A DNA stretch of 64,000 nucleotides from Candidatus Villigracilaceae bacterium (GTDB taxonomy: Bacteria; Chloroflexota; Anaerolineae; Anaerolineales; Villigracilaceae): the NCBI GenBank assembly GCA_026645935.1, contig JAPKMP010000004.1, positions 153,249-217,248 on the forward strand. The letters run 5' to 3'. The stretch's first letter is position 1. Each line of letters begins with the position of its first letter. This document shows positions 40,346 through 49,896 of the stretch, one piece after another. Position numbers and translations under genes: made by a program. The notes below the pieces were generated by a model. That model was not told where the DNA came from. It worked only from the letters and a program-made list of their open reading frames with translations, and ran no database searches.

Positions 40346-42046
40346 TTAATTCATGCCTTCTTTGTGCTGCCTTACCAGTTCGCGCCGCAGGATCTTGCCG
40401 ACCGTGGTCTTGGGTAATTCGCTGCGGAACTCGTAGTGGGTGGGCACTTTATACGGAGCGAGGTGTTCCTTGCAGAACGCTTTGAGTTCTTCTTCCGTCA
40501 AGGTTTCGCCGGGTTTTGCGACGATCCACGCTTTGACCGTCTCGCCGCGATGCGGGTCGGGAATGCCGCCCACGCCCACTTCCAAGACTTTCGGATGCGC
40601 GGCAATGGCTTCCTCCACCTCGCGCGGCCACACCTGGAATCCGCCCGGCTTGATGAGTTCCTTCTTGCGGTCGACAATGTAGAAGTAGCCGTCTTCGTCC
40701 ATGCGGGCAATATCGCCGGTAAAGAGCCAGGTCCTGCCGTCCTTCAACTGGCGCAGGGAGTTGGCGGTTTCGGTCGGCATGTTGTGATAGCCTTTCATCA
40801 CCTGCGGACCGTTAATGACAACTTCACCGATCTCGCCCAGCGGCATCTCTGTTTCACCGTCGTCGAGGCTGATGATCTTCACGTCCACATCCGGTAACGG
40901 CATGCCAATGGAGCCGGTCTTGTTCACGCCGTTGAGCGGATTGCAGTGCGTGGCTGTCGGCGCTTCGGACATGCCGTAGCCTTCGAACACTTTGCCGCCC
41001 GTCAATCGCTCGAATTCTTCCTTGGTCTCGCGCATCAATGCCGCAGAGCCGGAGACGCAGGCTTTGATCGAAGAAAGGTTGTATTTCCCTGCTTTCACGT
41101 CCGGATGATTGTTAATGGCGTTGTACAGGAGCGGCACACCGGGGAAGATGGTTGCCTTGTATTTGCTGATGTTCTCCAATACATCTTTCAGGTCGCGGGC
41201 GTTTGGCACCATCACCATCGTCGCGCCGGAAGACATCGCAAAATTCATGCCAGCCACCATGCCGTAAACATGGAAGAGCGGGATGCCCATCAAGACCACC
41301 TCATTCCCTTCCTCCAGTCCTGTCATCCAGGATTTGATCTGCAGCGTATTTGCCACAATGTTGCGGTGCATGGCGACCGCGCCTTTTGGCACGCCGGTGG
41401 TCCCGCCCGAGTATTGAAAGAGGGCAGTATCGTCCGGCTGGATGTCCATGGCGGGTTTGCCGGAACCGGCGTGTTTCGCCAACAGGTCCTTCATCCATGT
41501 GTCGCCGCTTTCCAGCGAATCGACCCGGTCGCCCTCCTTTTTCTCTTTTGCCAGCGTGAACAACACACGCAGAACCGGCGGCAGGGCTTCCTTGATATTG
41601 GAGACGATGATCTTCTTCAACCCCGATCTCGCCCGCACTTCCTTCAATTTTCCATAGAAGCGGCTCATGCAGAACATGACCTCGATCCCCGCATCGTTCA
41701 CCGGTGTGAGGATCTCCTCGACCGGGTAGGTGGGGTTCACCGCCACCACCACGCCGCCAGCCTTCAAGATGCCAAAATAAGCGGGAACGAATTGCGGGAT
41801 ATTCGGCATGAAGATACCCACCCGATCGCCTTTCTTCACGCCCATCTCCACCAGCGCGGCGGCAATGCTGTCCGCCATTTTGTTCATGTCGCGATACGAA
41901 ATGACCGCACCTTTGAATATCGTACAGGCGCGGTCGGGATATTTGCGCGCGGCTTCTTCCAGGAAATGAAACAGCGGCACTTTCGGATATTCGATTGTTT
42001 GCGGCACCCCCTTGTCGTAATGTGCTAGCCAGGGTTTATTGCTCAT
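40346..42046 (-). CDS. Long-chain fatty acid-CoA ligase
   Basis: The 566-residue enzyme activates fatty acids as acyl-AMP and then acyl-CoA. AMP-binding motifs are clear: YSGGTTGVPKGAVAMH (P-loop, about 220), FEGYGMSEAPTATHCNP (A5), WLFTGDIARMDEDGYFYIVDRKKE (A7-A8) and the catalytic Lys in LPKTTVGKILRRELV. It is alone on its strand and likely soluble or membrane-associated. Confidence 0.95.
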   Translation of the reverse strand: MSNKPWLAHYDKGVPQTIEYPKVPLFHFLEEAARKYPDRACTIFKGAVISYRDMNKMADSIAAALVEMGVKKGDRVGIFMPNIPQFVPAYFGILKAGGVVVAVNPTYPVEEILTPVNDAGIEVMFCMSRFYGKLKEVRARSGLKKIIVSNIKEALPPVLRVLFTLAKEKKEGDRVDSLESGDTWMKDLLAKHAGSGKPAMDIQPDDTALFQYSGGTTGVPKGAVAMHRNIVANTLQIKSWMTGLEEGNEVVLMGIPLFHVYGMVAGMNFAMSSGATMVMVPNARDLKDVLENISKYKATIFPGVPLLYNAINNHPDVKAGKYNLSSIKACVSGSAALMRETKEEFERLTGGKVFEGYGMSEAPTATHCNPLNGVNKTGSIGMPLPDVDVKIISLDDGETEMPLGEIGEVVINGPQVMKGYHNMPTETANSLRQLKDGRTWLFTGDIARMDEDGYFYIVDRKKELIKPGGFQVWPREVEEAIAAHPKVLEVGVGGIPDPHRGETVKAWIVAKPGETLTEEELKAFCKEHLAPYKVPTHYEFRSELPKTTVGKILRRELVRQHKEGMN

Positions 42047-42129
42047 GCTTCCTCCTCCATTGAATTCGGAATACTGACAATGACTTCGACTTATGAATGA
42101 AGTATATACGTGAAGATATTAAAAGTCAA

Positions 42130-43068
42130 TTACAACACCTTGTTTTTCATCGAGTTACGGATGAATTCTTCGATCTCGACGGGAGAGTCCATCCGTTCGA
42201 GATGGAACCACTGGATATGCGGATCGGACTCCTTGAACCAATTTGCCTGCCTGCGGACGAAGATACGCGTCTTTCGCTTCATTTCGACTTTGGCTTGGTC
42301 CAGCGTCATCGAGCCTCGGATTACGCTGACACATTCCCCGTATCCAATAGCGGTCATGCTCGGCAGGGAAGGGGAGTAACCGCGTTCGACCAGACCTTTC
42401 ACTTCCTCGAGCAAGCCATTTGCGAACATCTCCTCGATCCGTTCATCCACCCGGCGGTAGAGTTCCTCGCGCGGGCGGGTCAGACCGATTGTGATGAGTT
42501 GATATGGCGAATCGCTCTGCGCGCGTTGCTCCGAAAATTTCCTCCCGGTCGTGAAGATCACCTCCAATGCGCGAATCGTCCGCCGTGCATTCCGCAGGTC
42601 TATGGCGCTTGCTGCTTCAGGGTCGAGAGTATGTAGTTTGGCGTGTAGCCACTCTTTTCCTCTTTTCTCTTTCAACTGTTCAAGAACTTTCCTCAACCTT
42701 TTAATCGGTTGTACTTCTGGCGGATTCCATCCCTGGGTTACCGAGCGGATGTACTGCCCCGTGCCACCCACCAGGAAGGGTAGGCGGCCGCGTTCATGAA
42801 TGTCCGCAATCACATCCCTTGCCATTTTTTGAAAGATAGCCAGGCTGAACGTCTCATCGGGATCGACAATATCGACCAAATGATGGGGTACCCTTGCCAT
42901 TTCCTCCTTTGAAGGTTTTGCCGTGCCGATATCCATTCCACGGTAAAAAAGGCGCGAATCGACTGAAAGGATCTCGCCGTTCATCCGTTCTGCGAGTTGA
43001 ATGGCAAGCTCGGTTTTGCCGACAGCGGTGGGACCGACGATGAGTACGACGGGAGGTTTGGTTGGCAT
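42130..43068 (-). CDS. miaA: tRNA dimethylallyltransferase
   Basis: MiaA adds a dimethylallyl group to A37 of tRNAs that read U-starting codons. The 312-residue protein has the P-loop GPTAVGKTELAIQLA (13-27), SVDSRLFYRGMDIGTAKPS, VGGTGQYIRSV and the C-terminal zinc-free KRKTRIFVRRQANWFKE. All are typical. It is monocistronic here; hfq, its frequent neighbour elsewhere, is absent. Confidence 0.96.
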   Translation of the reverse strand: MPTKPPVVLIVGPTAVGKTELAIQLAERMNGEILSVDSRLFYRGMDIGTAKPSKEEMARVPHHLVDIVDPDETFSLAIFQKMARDVIADIHERGRLPFLVGGTGQYIRSVTQGWNPPEVQPIKRLRKVLEQLKEKRGKEWLHAKLHTLDPEAASAIDLRNARRTIRALEVIFTTGRKFSEQRAQSDSPYQLITIGLTRPREELYRRVDERIEEMFANGLLEEVKGLVERGYSPSLPSMTAIGYGECVSVIRGSMTLDQAKVEMKRKTRIFVRRQANWFKESDPHIQWFHLERMDSPVEIEEFIRNSMKNKVL

Positions 43069-43347
43069 TGGATTTATTTTCTTCGTCGATGCAAGGGAGC
43101 TTCGGTTGCGCAGATGGACGGAAATGAATCAGCGCAGGGATGGGTGTTGGGTGCAGCAACCAGACTCAGATACGGGAAAAGAGGCGCGGCAGGTCCAAAA
43201 TCGAGAATCAGAGTTGGGAGTCCGATCGCTGACTTACAGGATAAAGACCGGGGGTGGGACATATTAATTTGAGTATCCGTTTCAGTCCTTTTGGATGTTT
43301 CTGGTAAACTTTCGGCACCGTCCAATTTTAGCACTTAGGAACTTCCA
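43069..43347. other. Intergenic region, 279 bp, between divergent genes
   Basis: Nothing beyond ordinary promoter-sized sequence is recognised. TTAGGAAC near 43337 may be the ribosome-binding site of the HD gene. Confidence 0.4.
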
Positions 43348-44196
43348 ATGATCAACTGGCAGGAATTGACCATCGATATGTTCGTGGAGCAATTGCGCAA
43401 GGCATATCACCGCTCATATGGCGACATCAAGGGAGATTACGGGAATATCGCCTGCTGGGTGGGCAGGCTTTCGCTCGAAAACATCTCGAACTCGGACGCG
43501 CTCTATCACGACATCGACCATACGATCTTGGTTTCGCTGGCGGGGCTGGCGATCATCGAAGGGAAACATTTGCGCGAGGGCGGCGTTTCGCCGCGGGATT
43601 GGATGAGGTACATGATCGCCGTGCTGTGTCACGACATCGGTTATGTGAAGGGCGTGTTGAGGAACGATACGGCGCAGAAATTTTCGACCGGCGTGGATGG
43701 GAATCTCGTCGAGATTTCACCCGATGGAACGGATGTGGCTTTGACGCGTTATCACGTGGATCGCAGCAAACAATTTGTGCGCGAACGCTTCGGCGCGGGT
43801 TTGCTGGATGAAATGGACGGCCAGGTGGATGCGGAGAAGATCGCGGAATATATCGAAATGACGCGCTTTCCTTCGCCGAAAGATCCGAAATATCAGGATA
43901 CAAAAGGCTTGGGAGGGCTGGTGCGCGCCGCGGATTTCATCGGTCAATTGGGCGATCCCGATTACTTCCGCAAAACCCCGGCGCTGTTCTATGAGTTCGA
44001 AGAGTTGGGGGTCAATTCGAAACTCGGCTATAAATCCCCGCACGATATGCGCAAGAACTACGCCAAATTCTATTGGGAACAGGTCAATCCGTATTTGCAG
44101 GATGCGCTCGTGTACCTGCGCCTGACGGAGGACGGCAAACAATGGGTGGCGAATATGCATTCGCACGTCTTCGACTCGGAACACGCGTATAAATAA
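43348..44196 (+). CDS. HD-domain metal-dependent phosphohydrolase
   Basis: The 282-residue protein has the HD pattern: His in LYHDIDHTILV (about 54), the HD pair in AVLCHDIGYVKG (about 96) and a later Asp in VRAADFIGQLGD. HD-domain proteins hydrolyse nucleotides or cyclic nucleotides with two metals. No signal-sensing domain is attached. The substrate cannot be inferred. Confidence 0.85.
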   Translation: MINWQELTIDMFVEQLRKAYHRSYGDIKGDYGNIACWVGRLSLENISNSDALYHDIDHTILVSLAGLAIIEGKHLREGGVSPRDWMRYMIAVLCHDIGYVKGVLRNDTAQKFSTGVDGNLVEISPDGTDVALTRYHVDRSKQFVRERFGAGLLDEMDGQVDAEKIAEYIEMTRFPSPKDPKYQDTKGLGGLVRAADFIGQLGDPDYFRKTPALFYEFEELGVNSKLGYKSPHDMRKNYAKFYWEQVNPYLQDALVYLRLTEDGKQWVANMHSHVFDSEHAYK

Positions 44197-44216
44197 GCGG
44201 ACTTGGGATAATAGAT

Positions 44217-44307
44217 CGCTTGCAAACGTCACAATTTTATCTTGCTCAATGCGGCGTCCCTGCTGCCGGGGACTGCGGCGGGAGCACTTATGCAGGAGGT
44301 CTAATCA
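44217..44307 (-). repeat. Dispersed ~88-bp element, copy A
   Basis: Its minus-strand sequence aligns with copy B (40205-40290) with few differences, including gtgctcccgccgcagtcc and gacgccgcattgagcaag. The outer CTTGCA/TGCAAG arms are weakened here (cctgca). Confidence 0.75.
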
Positions 44308-44316
44308 AAAAAAATT

Positions 44317-44380
44317 AAACGCAAGGATGCAAAGACGCTGGGAAAATGCCAATGCTTTGCGCCCTTGCGCCTTTGCGTTA
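44317..44380. repeat. aacgcaagg / ctttgcgtta inverted repeat
   Basis: AACGCAAGGATGCAAAGACGC faces GCGCCCTTGCGCCTTTGCGTT. Related half-site at 11703-11752. Confidence 0.7.
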
Positions 44381-44560
44381 GATGCCTTCTTCATTTACGA
44401 GGATGGGTCAACGTTCGTTAGTTCATTGCCATTTGGCGGGAAATCGGTTAAATTAACTCCTAGCACGAACGTTCTAAGCCTTCGATAGTTTCGACGAACA
44501 GAAACGAAATCCTCGTTTTATCTGTTCATTATGATGAAATGAGTGACAGGAGCCACATAC

Positions 44561-47122
44561 ATGACCGACCTGACCTTCTACCTCGGCCGCCTCTTCGACC
44601 CCAAGACAGCCAAACTGACCAATAAGGACCTCAATTACGATTCCGCCGACCTGACCACCCACGCCGTAGTCACCGGCATGACCGGTTCCGGAAAAACCGG
44701 CTTGTGTATCGCGTTGCTCGAAGAAGCCGCGCTCAACGGAGTCCCTGCCGTCATCATTGATCCCAAAGGCGACCTGACCAACCTGCTTTTGCATTTTCCC
44801 GAACTTCTTCCAGAAGACTTCCAACCATGGATCGACCCCGAAGTCGTGCGCCGGGCAAACATGACGCCCGAAAAGGCCGCGGAAGAAGCGGCTGATGCCT
44901 GGCAGAAAGGCCTCAAGGAATGGGGGATGAAACAGGACCGCATCATGGACCTGAAGAACTCGGTCAAATTTTCGATCTTCATGCCCGGCTCGAACTCAGG
45001 CATACCTGTCAGTGTGTTATCGTCCCTTGCAGCACCCGACCTGGATTGGGAGGAAAACCGCGAAGTCCTGCGCGAAAAGATCACCAGCACCGTCACCGCT
45101 TTGCTGGGCCTGGTCGGCTTGAACGACCTCGACCCGATCCGCTCGCGCGAGCATATTTTGCTTTCCAATATCTTCGAAGAGCATTGGAGTCAGGGTCGCG
45201 GGCTCGAACTCGACGAATTGATCCTGCAAACGCAAAACCCGCCTTTCGATAAACTCGGCGCCTTCCCTGTGGATACTTTCTTCCCGCCAAAAGACCGCAC
45301 CGAACTGGCAATGACCCTTAACAACATCCTTGCCGCGCCCGCCTTCGAAGCCTGGCGCGAAGGGCAGTCTCTCGACGTCAATTCCCTGCTTTTCACCGAG
45401 GATGGTCAGCCGCGCCACAGCATTTTCTATCTCGCCCACCTTTCCGATGGCGAGCGCATGTTCTTTACCACGCTTCTTCTCTCAGCCGTCGAAACCTGGA
45501 TGCGAACGCAAAAAGGCTCCACATCCCTGCGCGCGGTTCTCTACATGGATGAAATCTACGGCTATCTTCCGCCCACCGCCAATCCGCCGTCCAAACAGCC
45601 GTTGCTTCGCATGTTGAAACAGGCGCGCGCGTTCGGCTTGGGCATATTGCTTGCCACCCAAAATCCGGTCGATCTCGATTACAAGGCGCTGTCGAACACG
45701 GGTACATGGTTCATCGGCAAACTTCAGACCGAGCGCGATAAGAACCGTCTGCTCGACGGGCTCGAAAGTCTGGCGGGCGGCATCTCCCGCGCACAGATGG
45801 ATAAACTCATCTCATCGCTGGGGAAACGCGTCTTCGTGATGAACAATGTCCATAACAAGGAGCCGCTCCTCTTCCAAACCCGCTGGGTGATGAATTTCCT
45901 TGCAGGACCGATGACCCGCAACCAGATTCCCGCGCTTAACGAACTGGCTGGCGCAGGAGAAGAATCTGCGCCTCGCGCCAGGGCGAAATCTGATTCTGCT
46001 TCCAAAGCAAAATCTACGCCTCCGCCTGTGGATCACGTCCAGCCGGTCGCTGTTCCAGCAGCTGCGTCTGCTCAACCCAAAGCGCCGACTCCCCCGCGCA
46101 GCAATGGCAGTTCATCGAACGGCACTTCGACCAAACCGAATCTCCCGAACGGAATCCGCGAATATTACCTGCCGCAAAACTACAGCCTGCCCGAAGCCTT
46201 GAATGCGGCTGGCAAGACTCAAGCCTATGGCGCGAACATCCAGGGTGTGATCTATCGCCCTGTTCTGCTCGCTTCCGCTCAGGTCCGCGTTCTCGACCGC
46301 AAATATGGAGTGGACACGGAAATGACGAAAACCGCGCTCGTCACCGATCTTGACCGTCGCGGCATCGTGCGCTGGGAGGAATTCCCTTTTGCCGGTCCAT
46401 CTCTCGATAAGCTCGAAAGCGGACCCGTACCCTCCTCGAAATACGGTTCCATCGAGCCGCCCTTGAACGACACGAAGTTGATGACCTCCCTGCAGAAGGA
46501 CTTCACCGACTGGGTCTTCCGCAATTCATCCATCACGGCGCGCGCCAATACAGCGCTTAAGGTCTTCGCCGGACCGGACGTCTCGCAGGCGGATTTTATG
46601 AAAGCCTGCGCCGATACGGCGAGAGAGGCGCGCGACGCCGAGATCGAAAAGAAAACGGCAGCCATCGAAAAGAAAATCCGCTCCCTCGAAGATAAACTCG
46701 GCCGTGAACACCGCGAACTGCGCGAGGATGAAGCCGAATTGCAGAATCGCAACATTGAATCCGGCGCGAACCTGCTGGAATTGGGTGCGAGCGTGTTCGG
46801 ACTCACGAGGAAAAAGAGCATCACCACCCAATTCACCAAACACCGCCTTGCCCAAAATGCAAAAGCCGAAGTGCAGGAATCGCAGGAAGCCATCTCCAAA
46901 ATGACGAAAGACCTCAACGACCTGATGCGCGAGCGTGAAGACCTCGTGCGCGAAATCAGCGACAAATGGGGCAGTATTGTCAGTGACACCAGCGAAGTGA
47001 CGATCAACCCGAAGAAGACCGATGTCTATGTCAACATCTTCGGCGTCGCATGGATGCCGTATTACGTCGTCCAATCTGGCGGAGGGGAGACGGCGGAACT
47101 CGCTGCATTTGGCGGGGAATGA
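44561..47122 (+). CDS. HerA-like (DUF87) ATPase with C-terminal coiled coil
   Basis: The 853-residue protein has a FtsK/HerA-type ATPase core: Walker A GMTGSGKTG (39-47), AVIIDPKGDLTNLLL, Walker B RAVLYMDEIYGYLPP, and LLATQNPVDLDYKALSNTGTW (sensor and arginine-finger region). After a Ser/Pro/Ala linker (about 465-525) comes a coiled coil (EKKTAAIEKKIRSLEDKLG...). HerA-type ATPases pump DNA or remodel it; some act in defence, but no NurA or nuclease gene is here. ATG 44561 follows AGGAG. Function is probably DNA-related, uncertain. Confidence 0.85.
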   Translation: MTDLTFYLGRLFDPKTAKLTNKDLNYDSADLTTHAVVTGMTGSGKTGLCIALLEEAALNGVPAVIIDPKGDLTNLLLHFPELLPEDFQPWIDPEVVRRANMTPEKAAEEAADAWQKGLKEWGMKQDRIMDLKNSVKFSIFMPGSNSGIPVSVLSSLAAPDLDWEENREVLREKITSTVTALLGLVGLNDLDPIRSREHILLSNIFEEHWSQGRGLELDELILQTQNPPFDKLGAFPVDTFFPPKDRTELAMTLNNILAAPAFEAWREGQSLDVNSLLFTEDGQPRHSIFYLAHLSDGERMFFTTLLLSAVETWMRTQKGSTSLRAVLYMDEIYGYLPPTANPPSKQPLLRMLKQARAFGLGILLATQNPVDLDYKALSNTGTWFIGKLQTERDKNRLLDGLESLAGGISRAQMDKLISSLGKRVFVMNNVHNKEPLLFQTRWVMNFLAGPMTRNQIPALNELAGAGEESAPRARAKSDSASKAKSTPPPVDHVQPVAVPAAASAQPKAPTPPRSNGSSSNGTSTKPNLPNGIREYYLPQNYSLPEALNAAGKTQAYGANIQGVIYRPVLLASAQVRVLDRKYGVDTEMTKTALVTDLDRRGIVRWEEFPFAGPSLDKLESGPVPSSKYGSIEPPLNDTKLMTSLQKDFTDWVFRNSSITARANTALKVFAGPDVSQADFMKACADTAREARDAEIEKKTAAIEKKIRSLEDKLGREHRELREDEAELQNRNIESGANLLELGASVFGLTRKKSITTQFTKHRLAQNAKAEVQESQEAISKMTKDLNDLMREREDLVREISDKWGSIVSDTSEVTINPKKTDVYVNIFGVAWMPYYVVQSGGGETAELAAFGGE

Positions 47123-47148
47123 TTGGTAATTGGTAATTCCTGAATGGG

Positions 47149-47180
47149 AAAGCGGACGGTGATGAACCATCCGCTTTTTT
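47149..47180 (+). terminator. Intrinsic terminator after the HerA-like gene
   Basis: AAAGCGGA faces TCCGCTTT, with a T run following. Confidence 0.8.
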
Positions 47181-47215
47181 CGTAACGATTCATCATCTGA
47201 AGTTGTCAAGAGGGC

Positions 47216-47809
47216 ATGAATATTTTCCTGATTCTCCTCTCTCTAGCTCTTTGGGGCGTTGTCCACTCGATCCTGGCGTCTCACTTTGCCAAGGACATGG
47301 TTCAAGGATTCATCGGGAGTGGCGGCATGCGCCTCTATCGCCTCGGCTATAACGCCTTTTCCGTGATCAGTTTTGCGCCGATCTTGTATCTTGTCGCAAC
47401 TCTGGAAGATCGACCTCTTTATCAAATCCCCGCACCGTGGAGTTTCGCCATGCTGGGCGGGCAGGCGCTTTCGGTTTTGCTTCTGCTCGTCGCCGTCCTC
47501 CAAACCGATACGCTTTCGTTCATCGGTTTGAAGCAGTTATTTGAAGAAGAGAAACCCGGTCAACTCGTGACGCGGGGCTTGTACAATCTCGTGCGGCACC
47601 CGCTGTATCTATTCAGCCTTACATTCCTTTGGTTAAGCCCTGCAATGACGGTCAACACACTGGTTTTCTACATCGGTGTGACCGCCTATTTCATCATCGG
47701 CGCATACTTCGAAGAGCGCAAACTACTGCGTGATTTCGGTGAGGCATATGAAGAATACAAGCACCGGACTCCGTTCTTGATACCGTTTCTTATTATAGAT
47801 GGAGGGTAG
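47216..47809 (+). CDS. Isoprenylcysteine carboxyl methyltransferase-like membrane protein
   Basis: The 197-residue protein has about five membrane spans and the SAM-binding signature of the ICMT/PEMT-like family in the C-terminal part: LVTRGLYNLVRHPLYLFSL and YFEERKLLRDFGEAYEEYKHRTP. Such bacterial proteins methylate small lipids, thiols or quinols, and some belong to the NnrU group. The exact target is unknown. Confidence 0.85.
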   Translation: MNIFLILLSLALWGVVHSILASHFAKDMVQGFIGSGGMRLYRLGYNAFSVISFAPILYLVATLEDRPLYQIPAPWSFAMLGGQALSVLLLLVAVLQTDTLSFIGLKQLFEEEKPGQLVTRGLYNLVRHPLYLFSLTFLWLSPAMTVNTLVFYIGVTAYFIIGAYFEERKLLRDFGEAYEEYKHRTPFLIPFLIIDGG

Positions 47810-47882
47810 CTTTCGGCTATTCATCAGGAATGCCTTGATGAAATCCTTCGTATCCAATGTCCCACATAGATCCCTAGAGAAC

Positions 47883-48032
47883 CTAATTTGGTACATCGTA
47901 AATCGGCCCGATCGGTAAATGATAAACCGTATGGCTTAAAGACAGAAAAAACGCGACGATCAAGGCCAAGATGCTTATACCAATGACCGATAGAATTGCA
48001 CCAAGGATTATGAACTTAATTTTGGACAGCAT
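47883..48032 (-). CDS. 49-residue hydrophobic membrane protein
   Basis: ATG 48032 has AAAGGAATG upstream. The product has one long hydrophobic segment (about residues 6-32: FIILGAILSVIGISILALIV...) and a short outer tail. It follows the zinc-ribbon gene at 48104 on the same strand and is probably the last gene of the M48 cluster. No family is recognised. Confidence 0.5.
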   Translation of the reverse strand: MLSKIKFIILGAILSVIGISILALIVAFFLSLSHTVYHLPIGPIYDVPN

Positions 48033-48103
48033 ATCATTTCATTCCTTTACATGACTGACGAAAGCTAACTATTTCCATGTATTCATGAACATATTGGCAA
48101 GAA

Positions 48104-48313
48104 TCATGTTTCAGAACTTTTTCCCGAATGATCAACAAACATCCATTTTTGCAGCATGCCATTACAGTTGGCACAGCGACGGACATTGCGCAATGGAATG
48201 TCGATTTGCCGCCCGCAATCTGGGCAGCTAAGTGACCTGGTTTTGAAAAGCATTATCCCCAACAGCCAGTAAGATACCAGACATAATGGACTGATTGCAA
48301 TCATGAATGCCAA
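48104..48313 (-). CDS. Membrane-anchored zinc-ribbon small protein
   Basis: A protein of about 69 residues with one membrane segment (IAISPLCLVSYWLLGIML) and a zinc ribbon with CPDCG and CANCN. The start is uncertain: TTG 48313 or ATG 48304, neither with a good ribosome-binding site. The frame is the same as that of the M48 peptidase and is separated from its stop (48341) by only 9 codons without stop. It may therefore be read as a fused or read-through part of the peptidase, or be coupled to it. Confidence 0.6.
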   Translation of the reverse strand: MAFMIAISPLCLVSYWLLGIMLFKTRSLSCPDCGRQIDIPLRNVRRCANCNGMLQKWMFVDHSGKSSET

Positions 48314-48340
48314 CCAAATTACAAGGGCTGTTATAAACGT

Positions 48341-49885
48341 CTATTCTTCTAGAAAAATAGGACGGGATAATATAAAACAAGGGGTGAGAAACAAAAAAGA
48401 CCAAAAATTGGATGCCCATTTCAAAAATGAATTTCGCCAGTGGGAAAGCTTCCATCCAGTTTGACTTGCGAGTATGCGCAAAGCTATGAATCGCATCATA
48501 CAGAAATAACAGAAAGTTGCGATAAATAGCAATGGGGCAGAAATAAATAGCTCAACCAGCCAGGATCGAAAGTTCTGAGGAATGAGCACCCCAAAGGGAA
48601 CGGTCAATATTCCCAACTCCACACCAGCAGTAAAAATAATTGCCGGTACAACCAAGGTAAAATAGGATAGAAATCCCCGATGATCGGCAACCCAATTAAA
48701 AACAGCATGTTTTTGAATTTGAACTCCCAAAATTCCTGTAAGAAGCCATGCGGGAGCCAGGAAAAGAACAATTGCAAGTATTAGAAAGCCAACCAATAAA
48801 ATAATAACTGACACAAGCAACTGCCCGAAATCATTTGTAGTTTGACCGACATCGGCAATTGGGGAAGCCGCGGATATGAATACTCCAAGAAGGACTTCAA
48901 TTCCACCTGAGAGAAGAAATGCTAGGAGAATTCCTGCCAAGAATATCGTGGTGTGCGAAATCCGAATGAGTTTCGAATCTCCATAAAGAACTTTCAGCCG
49001 CATTCTTGCAGAAGGATGGAACCGAACAAGACGAAATTCGTTCTGTTGCTCTTGCTGTTCCGAGAGATCCTCTAGCATCTCCTGCAACGCATTTGTTGCC
49101 CCCCATTGAGCTGCCTGCCAATCGGCATAGTATTCACGGATGCGAAGCAACCTTGCACAAAATAGGACGAGTATCCCAATAACAGCGCTGCATTGAGCTA
49201 TCAAATAAAAGTTCCCAAGCAATGTTGAAACGCTGCCCTCATGCGAAATCACGATAAGAATAAGGAATTTCAATATTTGAAAAATTGAATAAAATAAAAT
49301 GGGAATAATCAGCAGCCAAGTTAAACATTTCCAGAGACATTCAGACAAATATGTTCGCCAGACATCGCCATTATAAATATGGGCTAATTCGTGCAATAAC
49401 AGGGCATCAAAAAAATCCTGTTTGATTTTTCGCCACTGACGTAATCCATCGCCCAACAAAACTATATAGGGTGTTCCGGTGCCGAATACCTGTCCGCTGG
49501 AGCCGCCGGTTCCTTGAGGCGCCATTTCGATCCGCGGTTCTCTGATCCCAACCCCTTGCGCCAAACCCCGAATGCGTTCGCGGATGCTGAAATCCTGTTC
49601 GGTAATGGGTGAGGCGTTCTTGAGTTTCCGAATTCGGCGAGGATGAGTAAAAAATAACATCAAAGCTACCGCAAACACAACAACCCATGTAATGGTTGTT
49701 GTTGGGATGATCAAATCAAGAGGCGCAATTCCATTGTCCCTTATCAAATCCTCCGGGCCATAAAGGAACAAACTCATCTTTCCGAAGAAACCCGAAAGCA
49801 AAACGACAGCCACCATCAACATGGCAAATAACGAATTCGTCTCCGCCGGAAAAGCTGACAGGTTGATGTTATGTTTATTGCTCAT
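48341..49885 (-). CDS. M48-family membrane metalloprotease
   Basis: The 514-residue protein has the zinc site LLLHELAHIYNGD (about 162-174) and the downstream REYYADWQAA that provides the third ligand. Several membrane segments lie before, between and after these. The organisation resembles HtpX/Oma1-like proteases that degrade membrane proteins under stress, but the C-terminal half with extra spans is unusual. ATG 49885 is preferred over TTG 49891. The upstream gene ends 11 nt before it, so the two are cotranscribed. Confidence 0.88.
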   Translation of the reverse strand: MSNKHNINLSAFPAETNSLFAMLMVAVVLLSGFFGKMSLFLYGPEDLIRDNGIAPLDLIIPTTTITWVVVFAVALMLFFTHPRRIRKLKNASPITEQDFSIRERIRGLAQGVGIREPRIEMAPQGTGGSSGQVFGTGTPYIVLLGDGLRQWRKIKQDFFDALLLHELAHIYNGDVWRTYLSECLWKCLTWLLIIPILFYSIFQILKFLILIVISHEGSVSTLLGNFYLIAQCSAVIGILVLFCARLLRIREYYADWQAAQWGATNALQEMLEDLSEQQEQQNEFRLVRFHPSARMRLKVLYGDSKLIRISHTTIFLAGILLAFLLSGGIEVLLGVFISAASPIADVGQTTNDFGQLLVSVIILLVGFLILAIVLFLAPAWLLTGILGVQIQKHAVFNWVADHRGFLSYFTLVVPAIIFTAGVELGILTVPFGVLIPQNFRSWLVELFISAPLLFIATFCYFCMMRFIALRILASQTGWKLSHWRNSFLKWASNFWSFLFLTPCFILSRPIFLEE

Positions 49886-49896
49886 TGGCAATTCGC

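Larger units (their letters stand above)
44197..44560. other. Intergenic region, 364 bp, with two repeats
   Basis: No gene seen. It contains the dispersed element copy A (44217-44307), a repeat at 44317-44380 and the promoter-side region of the HerA-like gene. Confidence 0.5.
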
